Assembly (NCBI GenBank): GCA_016795385.1
Contig: JAEUHI010000062.1
Span: forward strand, 1 to 64,000
Direction: 5' to 3'
Source of the DNA: Verrucomicrobiales bacterium
GTDB taxonomy: Bacteria; Verrucomicrobiota; Verrucomicrobiia; Verrucomicrobiales; DEV007
Length of the DNA: 64,000 nucleotides
The notes beneath the pieces are model-generated. The model saw nothing but the letters and a program-made list of their open reading frames with translations, was not told the origin of the DNA and searched no databases. The position numbers were made by a program, and so were the translations under genes. This document shows, in pieces, positions 43,570-52,557 of the stretch; within the stretch, counting starts at the first letter, position 1, and every line of letters begins with the position of its first letter.

Positions 43570-44916
43570 TCACGCCTCCTCTTTCTCCACCACTTCTTCA
43601 GCCTCTTCCTCATCCTCCTCGCCCGGCACGATCCGCCGGATCGCGACCTTGTCGATGCGCTGGCGGTCCATGTCGACGATTTCGAATTCGAACTCGCCCG
43701 CGGAGAAGGATTCCCCTTCGTTCGGGAGGCGGTCGAGACGGTGCACGATGTAACCGGCCAGGGTCTGGAACGGCTCTTTCTCCGCCTCGGTCAGCACCGA
43801 GAAACCGGGAATCTCCTCCTCGACCGTATCGATCTCGAGGAGACCGTCGGCGAGCCAGAAGTTTTCCTCCATCACGCGGATACCGGGACGATCTTTCTGG
43901 AAGTCCCCCGGACGCAGTTCGCCGACCACTTCTTCCACGAGATCCTCGAGGGTGATCAATCCACGCACCGTGCCAAACTCATCGGCCACCAGCGCCGCCC
44001 CGAGACGCGAATGGCGCAAGGTATCCAGCAGCGAGAGCGCCGATTGCGTCTCCGAGACAAAAAGCGGCTCCACGCAGATTTCACCGAGGGGCCGCGGGCG
44101 GGGGCTGGCGAGATTCGCGAAGAGCATTCGGAGCGAGATCAATCCACTCACCGAATCCCGGTTGTCTTCATAGACCGGGAAGACGGTCTGGTTCGTCGCC
44201 GCGACCTGCGGCCAATAGGTCTCGGGAACCGCGTTGTGAGGAAGGAAGAGAATCCGCGGGCGCGGCTGCATCACCTCCTCCGCCAGGACCTCGCGGAGAT
44301 CAAAAACGCCCTCGACCATCTCCGATTCCTCCTGATGCACCGTGCCGGTGACGATGCCTTCGCGCAGGATCACCTCCACATCGGCGACCGAGGCCCCTTC
44401 ATCACCCTCGGGTCGTTTCCCGAAAAGCTTCAAGACCAACTTCGTGCTCAATTCAAGAAACGAGACAAGCGGTTTTGTCGCCCGGGAAAGGAGATCCATC
44501 GGCCGTGCCATCGCCGAAGCGATCGCTTCGGGGAAACGAAGAGCGAGCCCCTTCGGCACCAGCTCTCCGATCACCAGAGAGAAATAAGTGATCAGGACGA
44601 CAACCAGAACAAAGGCAATGCGCTCCGCATGGGGGGCCAGAGCCGGGATCTCCTGGATCCACGGCACCACGTAGGGAGAGAGTGTCGAACCACCGTAGGC
44701 GCCTGCGAGCACTCCCACGAGCGTGATCCCCACCTGCACCGTGCTGAGAAATCGCTCGGGATTTTCGCCCAACTTGAGCGCGAGTTTGGCTCCCTTTTTG
44801 CCGGAATCGGCCATCAGGGTGAGGCGGCTGCGGCGTGCGGAAATCAAAGCAATCTCCGCCATGGCGAAGACTCCGTTCAGCAGCAGTAGAGAAAAGATGA
44901 CGAGAATCTCGATCAC
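43570..44916 (-). CDS. HlyC/CorC (CNNM-CBS) family membrane protein
   Basis: 448 residues from the GTG at 44916, chosen because AGAGG lies 6 bases upstream and the first helix (IEILVIFSLLLLNGVFAMAEIALISARRSRL) follows at once; the longer frame adds residues unlike this family. Order: DUF21/CNNM transmembrane domain (residues 1-185), a CBS pair (about 205-330, including VMQPRPRILFLP and GTVRGLITLEDLVEEVVGEL), and the CorC_HlyC transporter-associated domain (about 350-435). The acidic Glu-rich tail is unusual. Family members are linked to magnesium/cobalt efflux or ion homeostasis, and the 'haemolysin' name is historical. Confidence 0.9.
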   Translation of the reverse strand: MIEILVIFSLLLLNGVFAMAEIALISARRSRLTLMADSGKKGAKLALKLGENPERFLSTVQVGITLVGVLAGAYGGSTLSPYVVPWIQEIPALAPHAERIAFVLVVVLITYFSLVIGELVPKGLALRFPEAIASAMARPMDLLSRATKPLVSFLELSTKLVLKLFGKRPEGDEGASVADVEVILREGIVTGTVHQEESEMVEGVFDLREVLAEEVMQPRPRILFLPHNAVPETYWPQVAATNQTVFPVYEDNRDSVSGLISLRMLFANLASPRPRPLGEICVEPLFVSETQSALSLLDTLRHSRLGAALVADEFGTVRGLITLEDLVEEVVGELRPGDFQKDRPGIRVMEENFWLADGLLEIDTVEEEIPGFSVLTEAEKEPFQTLAGYIVHRLDRLPNEGESFSAGEFEFEIVDMDRQRIDKVAIRRIVPGEEDEEEAEEVVEKEEA

Positions 44917-45057
44917 AAAGCCTCTATTTCTCGCCTCAGACCGCGTAAAGTCAAGCGTCAGGCCCGCCCCGGATCGGTGGGTCCGTCGCTTTCCACCCCT
45001 TTCACGACCTTGCCGAAGCCCCCGGGAGGTGATAGAAAACACACAGCAGCCCACGCC

Positions 45058-45420
45058 ATGACCTCTCCTACCCGCCTCCGCATCGCCGCGCTCGTACTCT
45101 TTCTCGGCATCTCGCTCGGAGCCTTCGGGGCCCATGGCCTCGCCGACCGCCTCGCCGAGACGGGCCGGGCCGACAACTGGGAAACGGCGACAATCTACCT
45201 CCTCGTCCACGGCGTCGCCCTCTTTGCCATCGCCCTGTCCGGTGCCCGCCCGCTGGGCTTCGGGTGGTTCCTTGCCGGTATCCTCCTGTTCTCCGGCAGC
45301 CTCTACCTTCTCGCCGTTACCGGCATCACGAAGCTCGGTGCGATCACTCCCCTCGGCGGGGCCTCCTTCCTCATCGGCTGGGGACGCTGGATCTTTCACA
45401 AGGCTTCGGCCCAATCCTGA
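45058..45420 (+). CDS. DUF423 small membrane protein (YgdD-like)
   Basis: 120 residues from the ATG at 45058; the upstream extension is not family-like. Four helices, with the family start LFLGISLGAFGAHGL and ETATIYLLVHGVALFAIAL, then ILLFSGSLYLLAVTGITKLGAITPLGGASFLIGW. Conserved inner membrane protein of unknown function. Divergent from the HlyC/CorC gene, with 141 bases between, and 32 bases before the NIPSNAP gene, so these are probably co-transcribed. Confidence 0.88.
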   Translation: MTSPTRLRIAALVLFLGISLGAFGAHGLADRLAETGRADNWETATIYLLVHGVALFAIALSGARPLGFGWFLAGILLFSGSLYLLAVTGITKLGAITPLGGASFLIGWGRWIFHKASAQS

Positions 45421-45452
45421 ACCACTTCCATTTTCACCCTCCCTGAAATCCC

Positions 45453-46196
45453 ATGCGCCTGTTCTTCGCCCTCGTTTTGTTTTTCCTACCCGCCCTTTCC
45501 GCCGCCGAACCGGGATGCTTCGAACTCCGGACCTATCATGCCGCCGAAGGCAAACTCGATGCGCTGGAGGCCCGCTTCCGCGATCACACCGTGGCGCTCT
45601 TTGAAAAGCACGGGATGACCAATGTCGCTTATTGGACTCCGATCGAAAACAGCGGCCAGACCCTCGTCTATCTCCTTGCCTATCCCGATCGCGCTGCCCG
45701 CGAGGCTTCCTGGAAAGCCTTTCTCGCCGATCCGGTTTGGCAGGCCGCCAAAGCGGAGTCGGAAAAAGAGGGCAAGCTCGTCGCCAAGGTCGAGAGCCTC
45801 TTCCTCCATCGCACCGATTACTCGCCCGCGCTCCCCATCGCCGCGGGCAAGGGACCGCGCGTCTTCGAAATGCGCGTCTATACCACCCGGCCCGGCAAAC
45901 TCACCACGCTCGATCAACGGTTTCGCGAGCATACCCTCGACCTCTTCGCCAAACATGGCATGACAAACCTGCCCTACTTTCACCTCGATGAGGGTCAACC
46001 CGGTGCGGAAAACACCCTCCTCTATTTCCTCGCCCACGACTCCGCCGAGGCACAAAAGGCCAGCTTCGACGCCTTCCGGGCCGATCCCGCCTGGATCGCC
46101 GCACGCGATGCCTCCGAGCAGCCCGGAAAGATCCTCGTCGACCAAGGGGTTGTTTCCACGCTCCTCCAGGCCACCGATTATTCGCCTCTGAAGTGA
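45453..46196 (+). CDS. Exported tandem NIPSNAP-domain protein
   Basis: 247 residues with a signal peptide (cleavage near LSAAE). Two NIPSNAP domains are in tandem: CFELRTYHAAEGKLDALEARFRDHTVALFEKHGMTNV and, from residue about 135, VFEMRVYTTRPGKLTTLDQRFREHTLDLFAKHGMTNL, each closed by a TDYSP-type end. These dimeric alpha/beta-barrel proteins have no settled bacterial function; the duplication makes an internal pseudo-dimer. Followed 42 bases later by the FMN reductase gene. Confidence 0.88.
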   Translation: MRLFFALVLFFLPALSAAEPGCFELRTYHAAEGKLDALEARFRDHTVALFEKHGMTNVAYWTPIENSGQTLVYLLAYPDRAAREASWKAFLADPVWQAAKAESEKEGKLVAKVESLFLHRTDYSPALPIAAGKGPRVFEMRVYTTRPGKLTTLDQRFREHTLDLFAKHGMTNLPYFHLDEGQPGAENTLLYFLAHDSAEAQKASFDAFRADPAWIAARDASEQPGKILVDQGVVSTLLQATDYSPLK

Positions 46197-46238
46197 TCGT
46201 TTCCGTTCTTCATCAAACCGTCCCTCATCCCGCCCCGC

Positions 46239-46817
46239 ATGCCCTCTCCGAAACTGATCGCGCTCTCCGGGAGTGCCCGCCGCGGTTCCTTGAATCGCGC
46301 CGTGCTCTCCACCGCCGCCATCGCCGCCTCCTCCACCGGGGCCGAGATCACCCTCGTCGATCTCAATGATTACGAGTTACCCGTTTTCAACCAGGACCTC
46401 GAGGATGCCGAAGGACTCCCGGACGCCGCGAGGAAGCTGAAGACCCTTTTCCGCGCCTCCGATGGCTTCATCCTCGCGAGCCCGGAGCACAACAGCAGCT
46501 ATTCCGCCCTGCTCAAAAACACGATCGATTGGTGCAGCCGGACCGAGAACGACGACGAACCGCCCCTCTCCGCCTTCGCCGGAAAGTCCGCCGTGCTCCT
46601 CGCCGCCTCGCCTGGTGCCCTCGGCGGGCTGCGCGGTCTTTTCGCCTTGCGTGAACTCCTCCAGAATCTCCGCGTCACCGTCCATCCCGAGATGCTCGCG
46701 GTGCGCTCCGCCCATGAAGTGATCACCGATGGAGTCGTCACCGACGCGAAGTGGGCGAAAAAGATCGGCGACCTCGTGAAAGAGTACGTCGCTTTTGCGC
46801 GCAAACTCGCGTCCTGA
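46239..46817 (+). CDS. NADPH-dependent FMN reductase (flavodoxin fold)
   Basis: 192 residues, family length. The FMN phosphate loop is in LIALSGSARRGSLNRAVL, and the ring-binding block ILASPEHNSSYSALLKNTIDWCSR is the typical [ST]PEY/H.N motif. It reduces FMN or quinones/azo compounds with NAD(P)H; cytoplasmic. Last gene of the DUF423-NIPSNAP-reductase set, followed by a strong hairpin terminator. Confidence 0.9.
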   Translation: MPSPKLIALSGSARRGSLNRAVLSTAAIAASSTGAEITLVDLNDYELPVFNQDLEDAEGLPDAARKLKTLFRASDGFILASPEHNSSYSALLKNTIDWCSRTENDDEPPLSAFAGKSAVLLAASPGALGGLRGLFALRELLQNLRVTVHPEMLAVRSAHEVITDGVVTDAKWAKKIGDLVKEYVAFARKLAS

Positions 46818-46843
46818 CGATTGCCGGCACCTCACAATGCCAC

Positions 46844-46874
46844 AAAAAAAGCCGGAGCTCGCGCTCCGGCTTTT
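46844..46874. terminator. Bidirectional rho-independent terminator
   Basis: Perfect 8-base stem GCCGGAGC/GCTCCGGC (46851-46858, 46863-46870) with a TCGC loop, an A7 run on the left and TTTT on the right. It lies between the convergent FMN reductase gene and the cytochrome gene, so it can serve both. Confidence 0.88.
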
Positions 46875-46902
46875 CCTGAAATGTTGTGAATCGGTCAGGA
46901 TC

Positions 46903-47394
46903 TCACTTGGCCGTTTCCGTAGTGCCCGGCTCTTTTTCCTTCCCGTCCCACTCGGGGAGGGTCAGCGGATCGGGATCGGTCGTCCAGGCACCGAAATCGG
47001 CCCCTTCCGTGATCCACTTGGCGAAGAGTTCCTTCTCCGCTTCCGTCCACTGCGGCGCATCACCTTCCGGCGGGTAGTGGTTTTCGTCGTCGAGCGGCAG
47101 CTTCGTGACGATCAGCATGAGACTCTCCTCCGGCTTGCCGGGGACGACGAACTTCTTGCCGTCTTCACCCTCGGCCGCCAGGATGCCTTCCTTGTTCGTC
47201 AGGACGTAGCCGCCTTTCGGCTTGATCTTGCGGCCGGGGCGATCGGGATTCTCATGCTCCGGACGGTGGCACTTCACACACCCCGACTTGATGAAGGGGT
47301 AGATCTGCTTTTCGAAATTGATCTTATCCTGGGCGGAGCTCAGGACCGGGAGGAAAAGACCGCAAACCGCGGCCATGAGGATGGTTTTTCGCAT
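46903..47394 (-). CDS. Exported c-type cytochrome, planctomycete/verrucomicrobial type
   Basis: 163 residues from the ATG at 47394 (signal peptide ending near LSSAQ). One haem site CVKCH at residues about 38-42, in the context INFEKQIYPFIKSGCVKCHRP. After it are GGYVLTNKEGILAAEGEDGK and VPGKPEESLMLIVTKLPLDDENHYPPEGD, then WTEAEKELFAKWI; this last block supplies the distal-side region of 'planctomycete cytochrome C' domains. A periplasmic electron carrier or redox partner. Stands alone. Confidence 0.88.
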   Translation of the reverse strand: MRKTILMAAVCGLFLPVLSSAQDKINFEKQIYPFIKSGCVKCHRPEHENPDRPGRKIKPKGGYVLTNKEGILAAEGEDGKKFVVPGKPEESLMLIVTKLPLDDENHYPPEGDAPQWTEAEKELFAKWITEGADFGAWTTDPDPLTLPEWDGKEKEPGTTETAK

Positions 47395-47513
47395 AGGTGT
47401 CGTGTGGTAGGATGACAAACGCCCGTTAATATGGGGCAAAGGGCCGCGAGTTCAATCGGCAAATCGGGGGCGCATAGACGCTCATTCGGGCCGGAGCGAT
47501 CGCGCGGCGACTC

Positions 47514-48887
47514 TCACATGGTTTGGAATTTCTCCACCGCCGACCACACCGCATACACCGCGAGAAGCACGATCGAGATCGCGCTCACCCAGAAGCCGAG
47601 ATCATAAAGCGGCGTGGGACGGAGATCCCGCGGCAGGCGCCGGTATCGGAAGTGAAAGGCTCCCACGAGCACCACGAGGAGGATCGCGGCCGTGACCGCC
47701 CCCCCCGCCAGCACCATCCAGACCGGATCCCAGAAGATCAGCGCCAGCACCGCCCAGAGCGCCGGGAAAAAGAAGGCAAAAAAAGCGATCGCCCGCCCCC
47801 GCGATTTCTCATCGTGATAGTTCAACCAGCCCAGCACCCCGAAGGCGTCCGAGAACAGGCGGCTCCATCCTGCCAAAGCCGAAAAAAGCGTCGAATAGAG
47901 CACGAAAAACGCCCCGATCAAAAAGCTGACCTCCGCCCATTTCCCGAGGGAATCCGTGTACATCCGCGAGAGCGTCGCCACCATCTCCGTGGATTTCGGC
48001 ACCAAGCCCTGCGCATGCAGGATGGCCGCTCCCAGCAGATAAAAGGCCACCGTCATGAAGGTGTAGACCAGCATCGAGAGAAAGGCATCCCAGTACATCA
48101 CCCGGATCCACCCCTTCGCGCGGCGGTTCCATTCGGGCGTCTCCTCCCGGGGACCCGTTCGCGCCGCGTAGCCCTTTTCCAACAACCAGTAATTGTAGGC
48201 CATCACCTCGTCGCCCCCGACCCCGGTGATCCCGAACGCCGCGATCGCCACACCCATCACCGCGATCGGCACCCCATTCCAGAACGAAAGCCCCTCGATG
48301 ACCTGCGACGGCTGGATCGCGAAGTCCGTGTATTGCACCCCTGCGAGACAGGCGAACGTGAAAAGCGCGAACGCCCCGATCATCGCCAACGAGACCTTTT
48401 CGATCATCGAGTAGCGGCCTCGGAAAATCATCAGAGCCACCGAGACCGCGCACAGGCAGATCCAGACCCAGGTCGGCACCGAGGGAAACACCATGTGAAG
48501 CACCATCGCCGCACCGCCCATCACGCCCCCGACCTGCAGGGGTTTGATCAACATCATCAGCAGCCACAGCCAGATCGACCAATTGCCCTTTCCGATTTTC
48601 GGTCCCGGCAACTGATTGAGCGCCTCAAAGGTCGTCTCGCCCGAATGGATCGCGTGTTTCCCGAATTCGAGCTGCACGAAGACCTTCACGAGACAGCTTA
48701 CGATGATCACCCAGAGCGCCACGAAGCCCGCCTTCGCGCCGAGCGTGGTCGTCGCGATCAATTCTCCCGATCCCACGATCGAAGCCGAAAGAATGAAACC
48801 CGGCCCCAGATATCGCAACATCCCCGCCAAGCCGGTCGGAGGATCCTGCACCAGGGAGCGGTCGGCGGCGTAAGGATCGGCGGACAT
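47514..48887 (-). CDS. Nramp-related transporter lacking the canonical metal motifs
   Basis: 457 residues from the ATG at 48887; the longer frame runs into repeat DNA. About 11 helices with the Nramp fold: LRYLGPGFILSASIVGSGELIATTTLGAKAGF corresponds to helix 1, but the canonical DPGN is GPGF here. Helix 6 reads MGVAIAAFGITGVGGDEVMAYNYW, lacking the MPH metal-binding motif. So divalent metal transport by the usual site is not expected; it belongs with divergent Nramp-related proteins whose substrates are largely unknown. Flanked upstream by heptad repeats and the sialate esterase gene. Confidence 0.8.
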   Translation of the reverse strand: MSADPYAADRSLVQDPPTGLAGMLRYLGPGFILSASIVGSGELIATTTLGAKAGFVALWVIIVSCLVKVFVQLEFGKHAIHSGETTFEALNQLPGPKIGKGNWSIWLWLLMMLIKPLQVGGVMGGAAMVLHMVFPSVPTWVWICLCAVSVALMIFRGRYSMIEKVSLAMIGAFALFTFACLAGVQYTDFAIQPSQVIEGLSFWNGVPIAVMGVAIAAFGITGVGGDEVMAYNYWLLEKGYAARTGPREETPEWNRRAKGWIRVMYWDAFLSMLVYTFMTVAFYLLGAAILHAQGLVPKSTEMVATLSRMYTDSLGKWAEVSFLIGAFFVLYSTLFSALAGWSRLFSDAFGVLGWLNYHDEKSRGRAIAFFAFFFPALWAVLALIFWDPVWMVLAGGAVTAAILLVVLVGAFHFRYRRLPRDLRPTPLYDLGFWVSAISIVLLAVYAVWSAVEKFQTM

Positions 48888-48908
48888 GTGTGATGGGGCT
48901 TTCGCCCC

Positions 48909-48990
48909 GGTAAAAAGTGGGAAGGTAAAAGGTAAAAGGTAAAAGGTGCCCCGGATGATCGCACGCCAATTCCTGAAAACTGAAAACTGA
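48909..48990 (+). repeat. Composite heptanucleotide repeat (GGTAAAA / CTGAAAA units)
   Basis: GGTAAAA-type heptads at 48909-48947 (with GGTAAAAAGTGGGAA at the left), a 25-base spacer, then CTGAAAACTGAAAACTGA (48973-48990), which touches the stop codon of the sialate O-acetylesterase gene. Same design as the elements at 28433-28496 and 29490-29743. Fills most of the gap upstream of the Nramp-like gene. Confidence 0.8.
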
Positions 48991-50538
48991 CTACTGCGCC
49001 TTCGGCGCATTGGCCGGATCCGTCGTCAAGGGCCAGTCGTCGGTGCGGAAGGGCACCACGGGGAGTCCGTTGCGGCTGTAGAGATTCGCCACCGGATTGT
49101 CCGCCCACGCGTAGCGGACCGCCACCGGATTCGCCACCTCGGGAGAACTCACCTCCACCTTGTCAGGCGCGATGATTTTGCCAACGCCCCAATGCCAGAC
49201 CTTGTCCTCTCCCGCCACCGCGAAGCCCACCGCCTCCTGCGTGTCAAAGGTGTAGAGACCCGCTGCGCCCGTATTTTCGAACGTCAGCGTCGCTTTGCCG
49301 TCCTTCACTTCCATCGTCTTGTAGGTGGGGCTCTGGTATTCGATCGACTTGCCGTAGTCGCGGGCCAGGGCGATGCGGGCGAGGCGCTTGGCCACGTTCT
49401 GCTTGTCGCGGGGGTGGATATCACGCCCTTCCCCGATGTCGTAGATCACGGCCTGCCCCGTGTTCGGCAAGGACAGCGTTTTGGTCTGCGCCTCGCGCAG
49501 TTCCGCCCAAGAGGACTCACCCGGCTCCGGCTTCTCGGCCATAAAGTCCGCCAACTGCACCCAGTAGAAGGGGAAATCTCCGATCCCCCAGGCCTTGCGC
49601 CATTCGCTGATCATCAGCGCGAAGAGTTCGTCATATTGATAGGCGCGACCCGCGTTCGATTCCCCTTGATACCAGATCGTGCCGCGGATCCCGTAACCGA
49701 TCGTGGGGTGCAGCACACCCGCCCAGATATTGCCGGGACGCTGGTTGCCGGTCAGTTGGTTCGAGGGCACGCGGGGCGCGGGTTTGCCCGCCGCCTTCGC
49801 TTCATCCGCCTTCACCTTCCAGTCGGCCATCACCTTTTCGTGATCGTAGGTCGCCTCCGTGTTTTTCCACTGATCCGCGACATTCTGGAAACGGGTGTCC
49901 GCATCCATCACCTCGCGCGAGATCCAGGCCTCCGCCGCCGAGCCACCCCATGCGTTGTCGATCAGACCGATCGGGACTCCGAGGGTCTGGTGGAGCTGCC
50001 GCCCGAAGAAGTAACCGACCCCCGAGAAATCGCCCACCGTCTCGGGCGTGCAGATATCCCATTGGCCTTTGAAGTCGTCCTGCTTTTCCTGCGTGCCCAC
50101 CTGGGGTACCGAGATGAAGCGGATGTTCGGATAGTTCGCCGTGGCGATTTCCAGATCCGGGTCGTTCGACTGGCTCACCGACCACTGCATGTTCGACTGG
50201 CCCGAGCAGATCCACACTTCGCCCACCACGATATTCGAAAGGATGATCGACTCTCCCTTCGACGCGATCGTCATGCGCAGCGCGTGGTTCGATCCCGCCA
50301 TCGGGTTCAGCGTCACCTTCCATTTGCCGGCGTCGTCCGCCTTTGCCGTCTGTGACTGGCCGGCGATCGTCACCGCCACATCCGCCCACGGGTCGGCCCA
50401 TCCCCAGATCGGGTTCGCGAGATCGCGTTGCAGGACCATGTGATTTCCGACCAAGGCCGGAAGTTTCAGCCCGGCCTCCAGACCGGACACCATCAGAGCG
50501 GAGACGAGAATCGTCAGGAACAAGGGGCTTCGTTTCAT
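48991..50538 (-). CDS. Sialate O-acetylesterase-like SGNH hydrolase
   Basis: 515 residues from the ATG at 50538 (signal peptide, cleavage near LEAG). Starts with the typical LKLPALVGNHMVLQRD sandwich, then the nucleophile block GEVWICSGQSNMQWSVS with Ser115. A beta domain and a C-terminal D-x-x-H block (GRDIHPRDKQNVAKRLARIAL) complete the triad. Also GTIWYQGESNAGRAY, a family hallmark. Removes O-acetyl groups from sialic acid or, in environmental Verrucomicrobiota, probably from plant/algal polysaccharides. Exported. Confidence 0.9.
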   Translation of the reverse strand: MKRSPLFLTILVSALMVSGLEAGLKLPALVGNHMVLQRDLANPIWGWADPWADVAVTIAGQSQTAKADDAGKWKVTLNPMAGSNHALRMTIASKGESIILSNIVVGEVWICSGQSNMQWSVSQSNDPDLEIATANYPNIRFISVPQVGTQEKQDDFKGQWDICTPETVGDFSGVGYFFGRQLHQTLGVPIGLIDNAWGGSAAEAWISREVMDADTRFQNVADQWKNTEATYDHEKVMADWKVKADEAKAAGKPAPRVPSNQLTGNQRPGNIWAGVLHPTIGYGIRGTIWYQGESNAGRAYQYDELFALMISEWRKAWGIGDFPFYWVQLADFMAEKPEPGESSWAELREAQTKTLSLPNTGQAVIYDIGEGRDIHPRDKQNVAKRLARIALARDYGKSIEYQSPTYKTMEVKDGKATLTFENTGAAGLYTFDTQEAVGFAVAGEDKVWHWGVGKIIAPDKVEVSSPEVANPVAVRYAWADNPVANLYSRNGLPVVPFRTDDWPLTTDPANAPKAQ

Positions 50539-50762
50539 CGGGGCCTTGTAGCCAAAGCCACGGAGCCACGCAACCGGAAACTTGGCGGATTTGCGGGGCG
50601 GGCGCGCGAGGCCCCCATCCACGAGGTGATGACTTGATCAGGCCGCTCCCCCTTCAAAACCGCCTTGAATCGGCCAGCCCTTTTCGGGAAACTTTCGGGG
50701 GACGGGCGGGTTTTAAGCTCGTATTGGTTGCGCCCCACCGCCTATCTTCTGCCCTTTTACCG

Positions 50763-51980
50763 ATGTCTCATCATCACATGGCCCTCCCGGCTCCCGACCG
50801 GGGCTGGATCCTCGCCTCCGGCGGCACGGAGACGGGGCGCGACGCGCACCTGCGGGATCTCGTGGGAAACCGGGGCGATGTCCTCGTCGCGTATCCCGCG
50901 GCCTGTGTCTCGACTTTCGTCGTGGAACTGCCCCCCGTCGAGGAAGCGCTCCACGAATCGATGATCCGCGCGCAGGTCGACAAACGCGGACTCGCCGGAA
51001 AAGGGTCGGCCTTGATCGACTACGAGCGGGTCGACCGTCACGAGCGGGGTGAAACCTTCGCGGTGCGGGTCGTCGCGGATCCGCCCGCGGAAGTGATTCT
51101 TCCCACCGCGGGCGGCTACCAGACGTCGGCGGCCGTCGTGGGAGCCACGCTGCCCCAGGCCGGCGCGATTCTCTGGCGCGAGCAGGGCCGTCTCGTGCTT
51201 GGCGTCTTTCTCAACGGCATCCCGGCCCACGTGCAGATCCTCAGTGGCAAGCCGGAGCTGGGCAAGGCCCTCGCGACGGAGGTGAACCTGATCCTCCTCG
51301 GACTGAAAGGAGAGAGCGTGTTTGAAACCTCCGCCCCGCGCGAACTGGTGCTCGCCTTGGAAAACGTGGAGGAAAAGGGGCTCATTGAACTCCGTTCGGT
51401 TCTATCGATTCCGGTGCGCTCGGAAAGGCCCCGTTTTCCGCCCAAAGCCGACGCGAGGGAGAGGCTCCTCCCCGCGGACGTGGTGAATCACCGCCGTCGC
51501 CGCCGTAGCGGGGTCCGCAATCTCGCGTTGTTGGCGGTGGGTCTGATCGTTTATACGGTGGTGGGCGTGTGGGTTTGGAAGGATGCGAAAGTGACCGAGC
51601 GCGAGATCGAATCGTTGGAGCGCCGCCTCGCCATCATTCAGCCGGACGTGGAGCGCGTCCAGCTCGTGGAGGAGCGCTGGCGCAGCCTGGAGCCGGCCTT
51701 TGAAAAGAATCTGTTTCCCATCGTGCAGCTCAGCCGCATCACTTCCGCCCTGCCAGGCAGCGGGGTGGTGGTGCGGGAATACCGGACGACGGGACGCGAC
51801 ATCCGCATCCGCGGGCAGGCGCGCGACGTGCAGCTCGCGAACCGCCTTCTCGAGGACCTGCAGGGCATGGATGGCTTCGAACGCTACGAGTGGAGCATGC
51901 CCAACCCGCGCGTCGAACGCAACAACACGGCCACCTTTGAGATCCAGGGAAAATTGAAGCATGAGGGCACTGACAACTAG
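50763..51980 (+). CDS. PilM-PilN fusion / GspL-like secretion assembly protein
   Basis: 405 residues from the ATG at 50763. Residues 1-235 are a cytoplasmic actin-like (PilM/GspL) region, with VVELPPVEEALHESMIRAQVDKRG and a strand-rich core. One helix at about 250-270 (LALLAVGLIVYTVVGVWVW) is followed by a coiled coil (VTEREIESLERRLAIIQPDVERV) and a periplasmic ferredoxin-like domain (GSGVVVREYRTTGRDIRIRGQARDVQLANRLLEDL), as in PilN/GspL. Overlaps the next gene by 20 bases. Part of an inner-membrane platform for type IV pili or type II secretion; ATPase, pilins and secretin are not in this window. Confidence 0.7.
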   Translation: MSHHHMALPAPDRGWILASGGTETGRDAHLRDLVGNRGDVLVAYPAACVSTFVVELPPVEEALHESMIRAQVDKRGLAGKGSALIDYERVDRHERGETFAVRVVADPPAEVILPTAGGYQTSAAVVGATLPQAGAILWREQGRLVLGVFLNGIPAHVQILSGKPELGKALATEVNLILLGLKGESVFETSAPRELVLALENVEEKGLIELRSVLSIPVRSERPRFPPKADARERLLPADVVNHRRRRRSGVRNLALLAVGLIVYTVVGVWVWKDAKVTEREIESLERRLAIIQPDVERVQLVEERWRSLEPAFEKNLFPIVQLSRITSALPGSGVVVREYRTTGRDIRIRGQARDVQLANRLLEDLQGMDGFERYEWSMPNPRVERNNTATFEIQGKLKHEGTDN

Positions 51981-52557
51981 GGAGAAATGGCTGCTCGGCC
52001 TCTGTTTCGGCGTGATCTTCGTGGTGGCGAACGGCTTCGCGGCCCGATCCGTGTTGAAAGTGCTGCGCGGCAGCGACACGAAGATCCAGACCTTGAAAAA
52101 CACGCTCGCCGACAACGAAATGTGGCTCGACGAAGCCCCGAAGGCGGAGGCCCGCGAACAATGGCTGGCGGCGAACATGCCGAAGATGGCCGGCACCACC
52201 CTCGGCAAGCTGCAGGGGGATCTCATCCAGTCGCTGCAGGATGATCTTTTCAACCGGAAGCTCCGCATCGACCAGCAAAGCCTGCAGGAGATCGTGAACG
52301 AGACCTTCTACACGGAGGTAGCGGTACGGCTGGAGGTCGAAGGAGAGGAGAAGGCGGTGATCGACTGGCTCACGACCCTGCAGGGTCCTGACAAGTTTCA
52401 AATCATCAAATCGCTCGAACTGGAGCTCGACAACCGCTCGCGCGAGCTGGAGCCGCAGGCGGAGTGCGAGATCACGATCGCCCGCTGGTATCAGCCGGAC
52501 ACGGGTGAAGCCATCCCGGTGGAGGGGCCCTCCACTCCGTCCAATCCCGGAACCTGA
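51961..52557 (+). CDS. PilO/GspM-like inner membrane assembly protein
   Basis: 198 residues. One N-terminal helix (EKWLLGLCFGVIFVVANGFAA), then a coiled coil (SDTKIQTLKNTLADNEMWLD) and a periplasmic alpha/beta domain (FYTEVAVRLEVEGEEKAVIDWLTTLQGPDKFQIIKSLELEL), the layout of PilO/GspM. It overlaps the PilM-N gene by 20 bases, so translation is coupled. Its last 67 bases overlap the 3' end of the convergent sulfotransferase gene. The Pro/Ser/Thr tail is encoded in that overlap. Confidence 0.7.
   Translation: MRALTTREKWLLGLCFGVIFVVANGFAARSVLKVLRGSDTKIQTLKNTLADNEMWLDEAPKAEAREQWLAANMPKMAGTTLGKLQGDLIQSLQDDLFNRKLRIDQQSLQEIVNETFYTEVAVRLEVEGEEKAVIDWLTTLQGPDKFQIIKSLELELDNRSRELEPQAECEITIARWYQPDTGEAIPVEGPSTPSNPGT

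Noticed and set aside
44917..45414. N-terminal extension of the HlyC/CorC protein
   Set aside because: The extra residues lack family similarity and are antisense to the DUF423 gene. A GTG with AGAGG upstream at 44916 fits much better.
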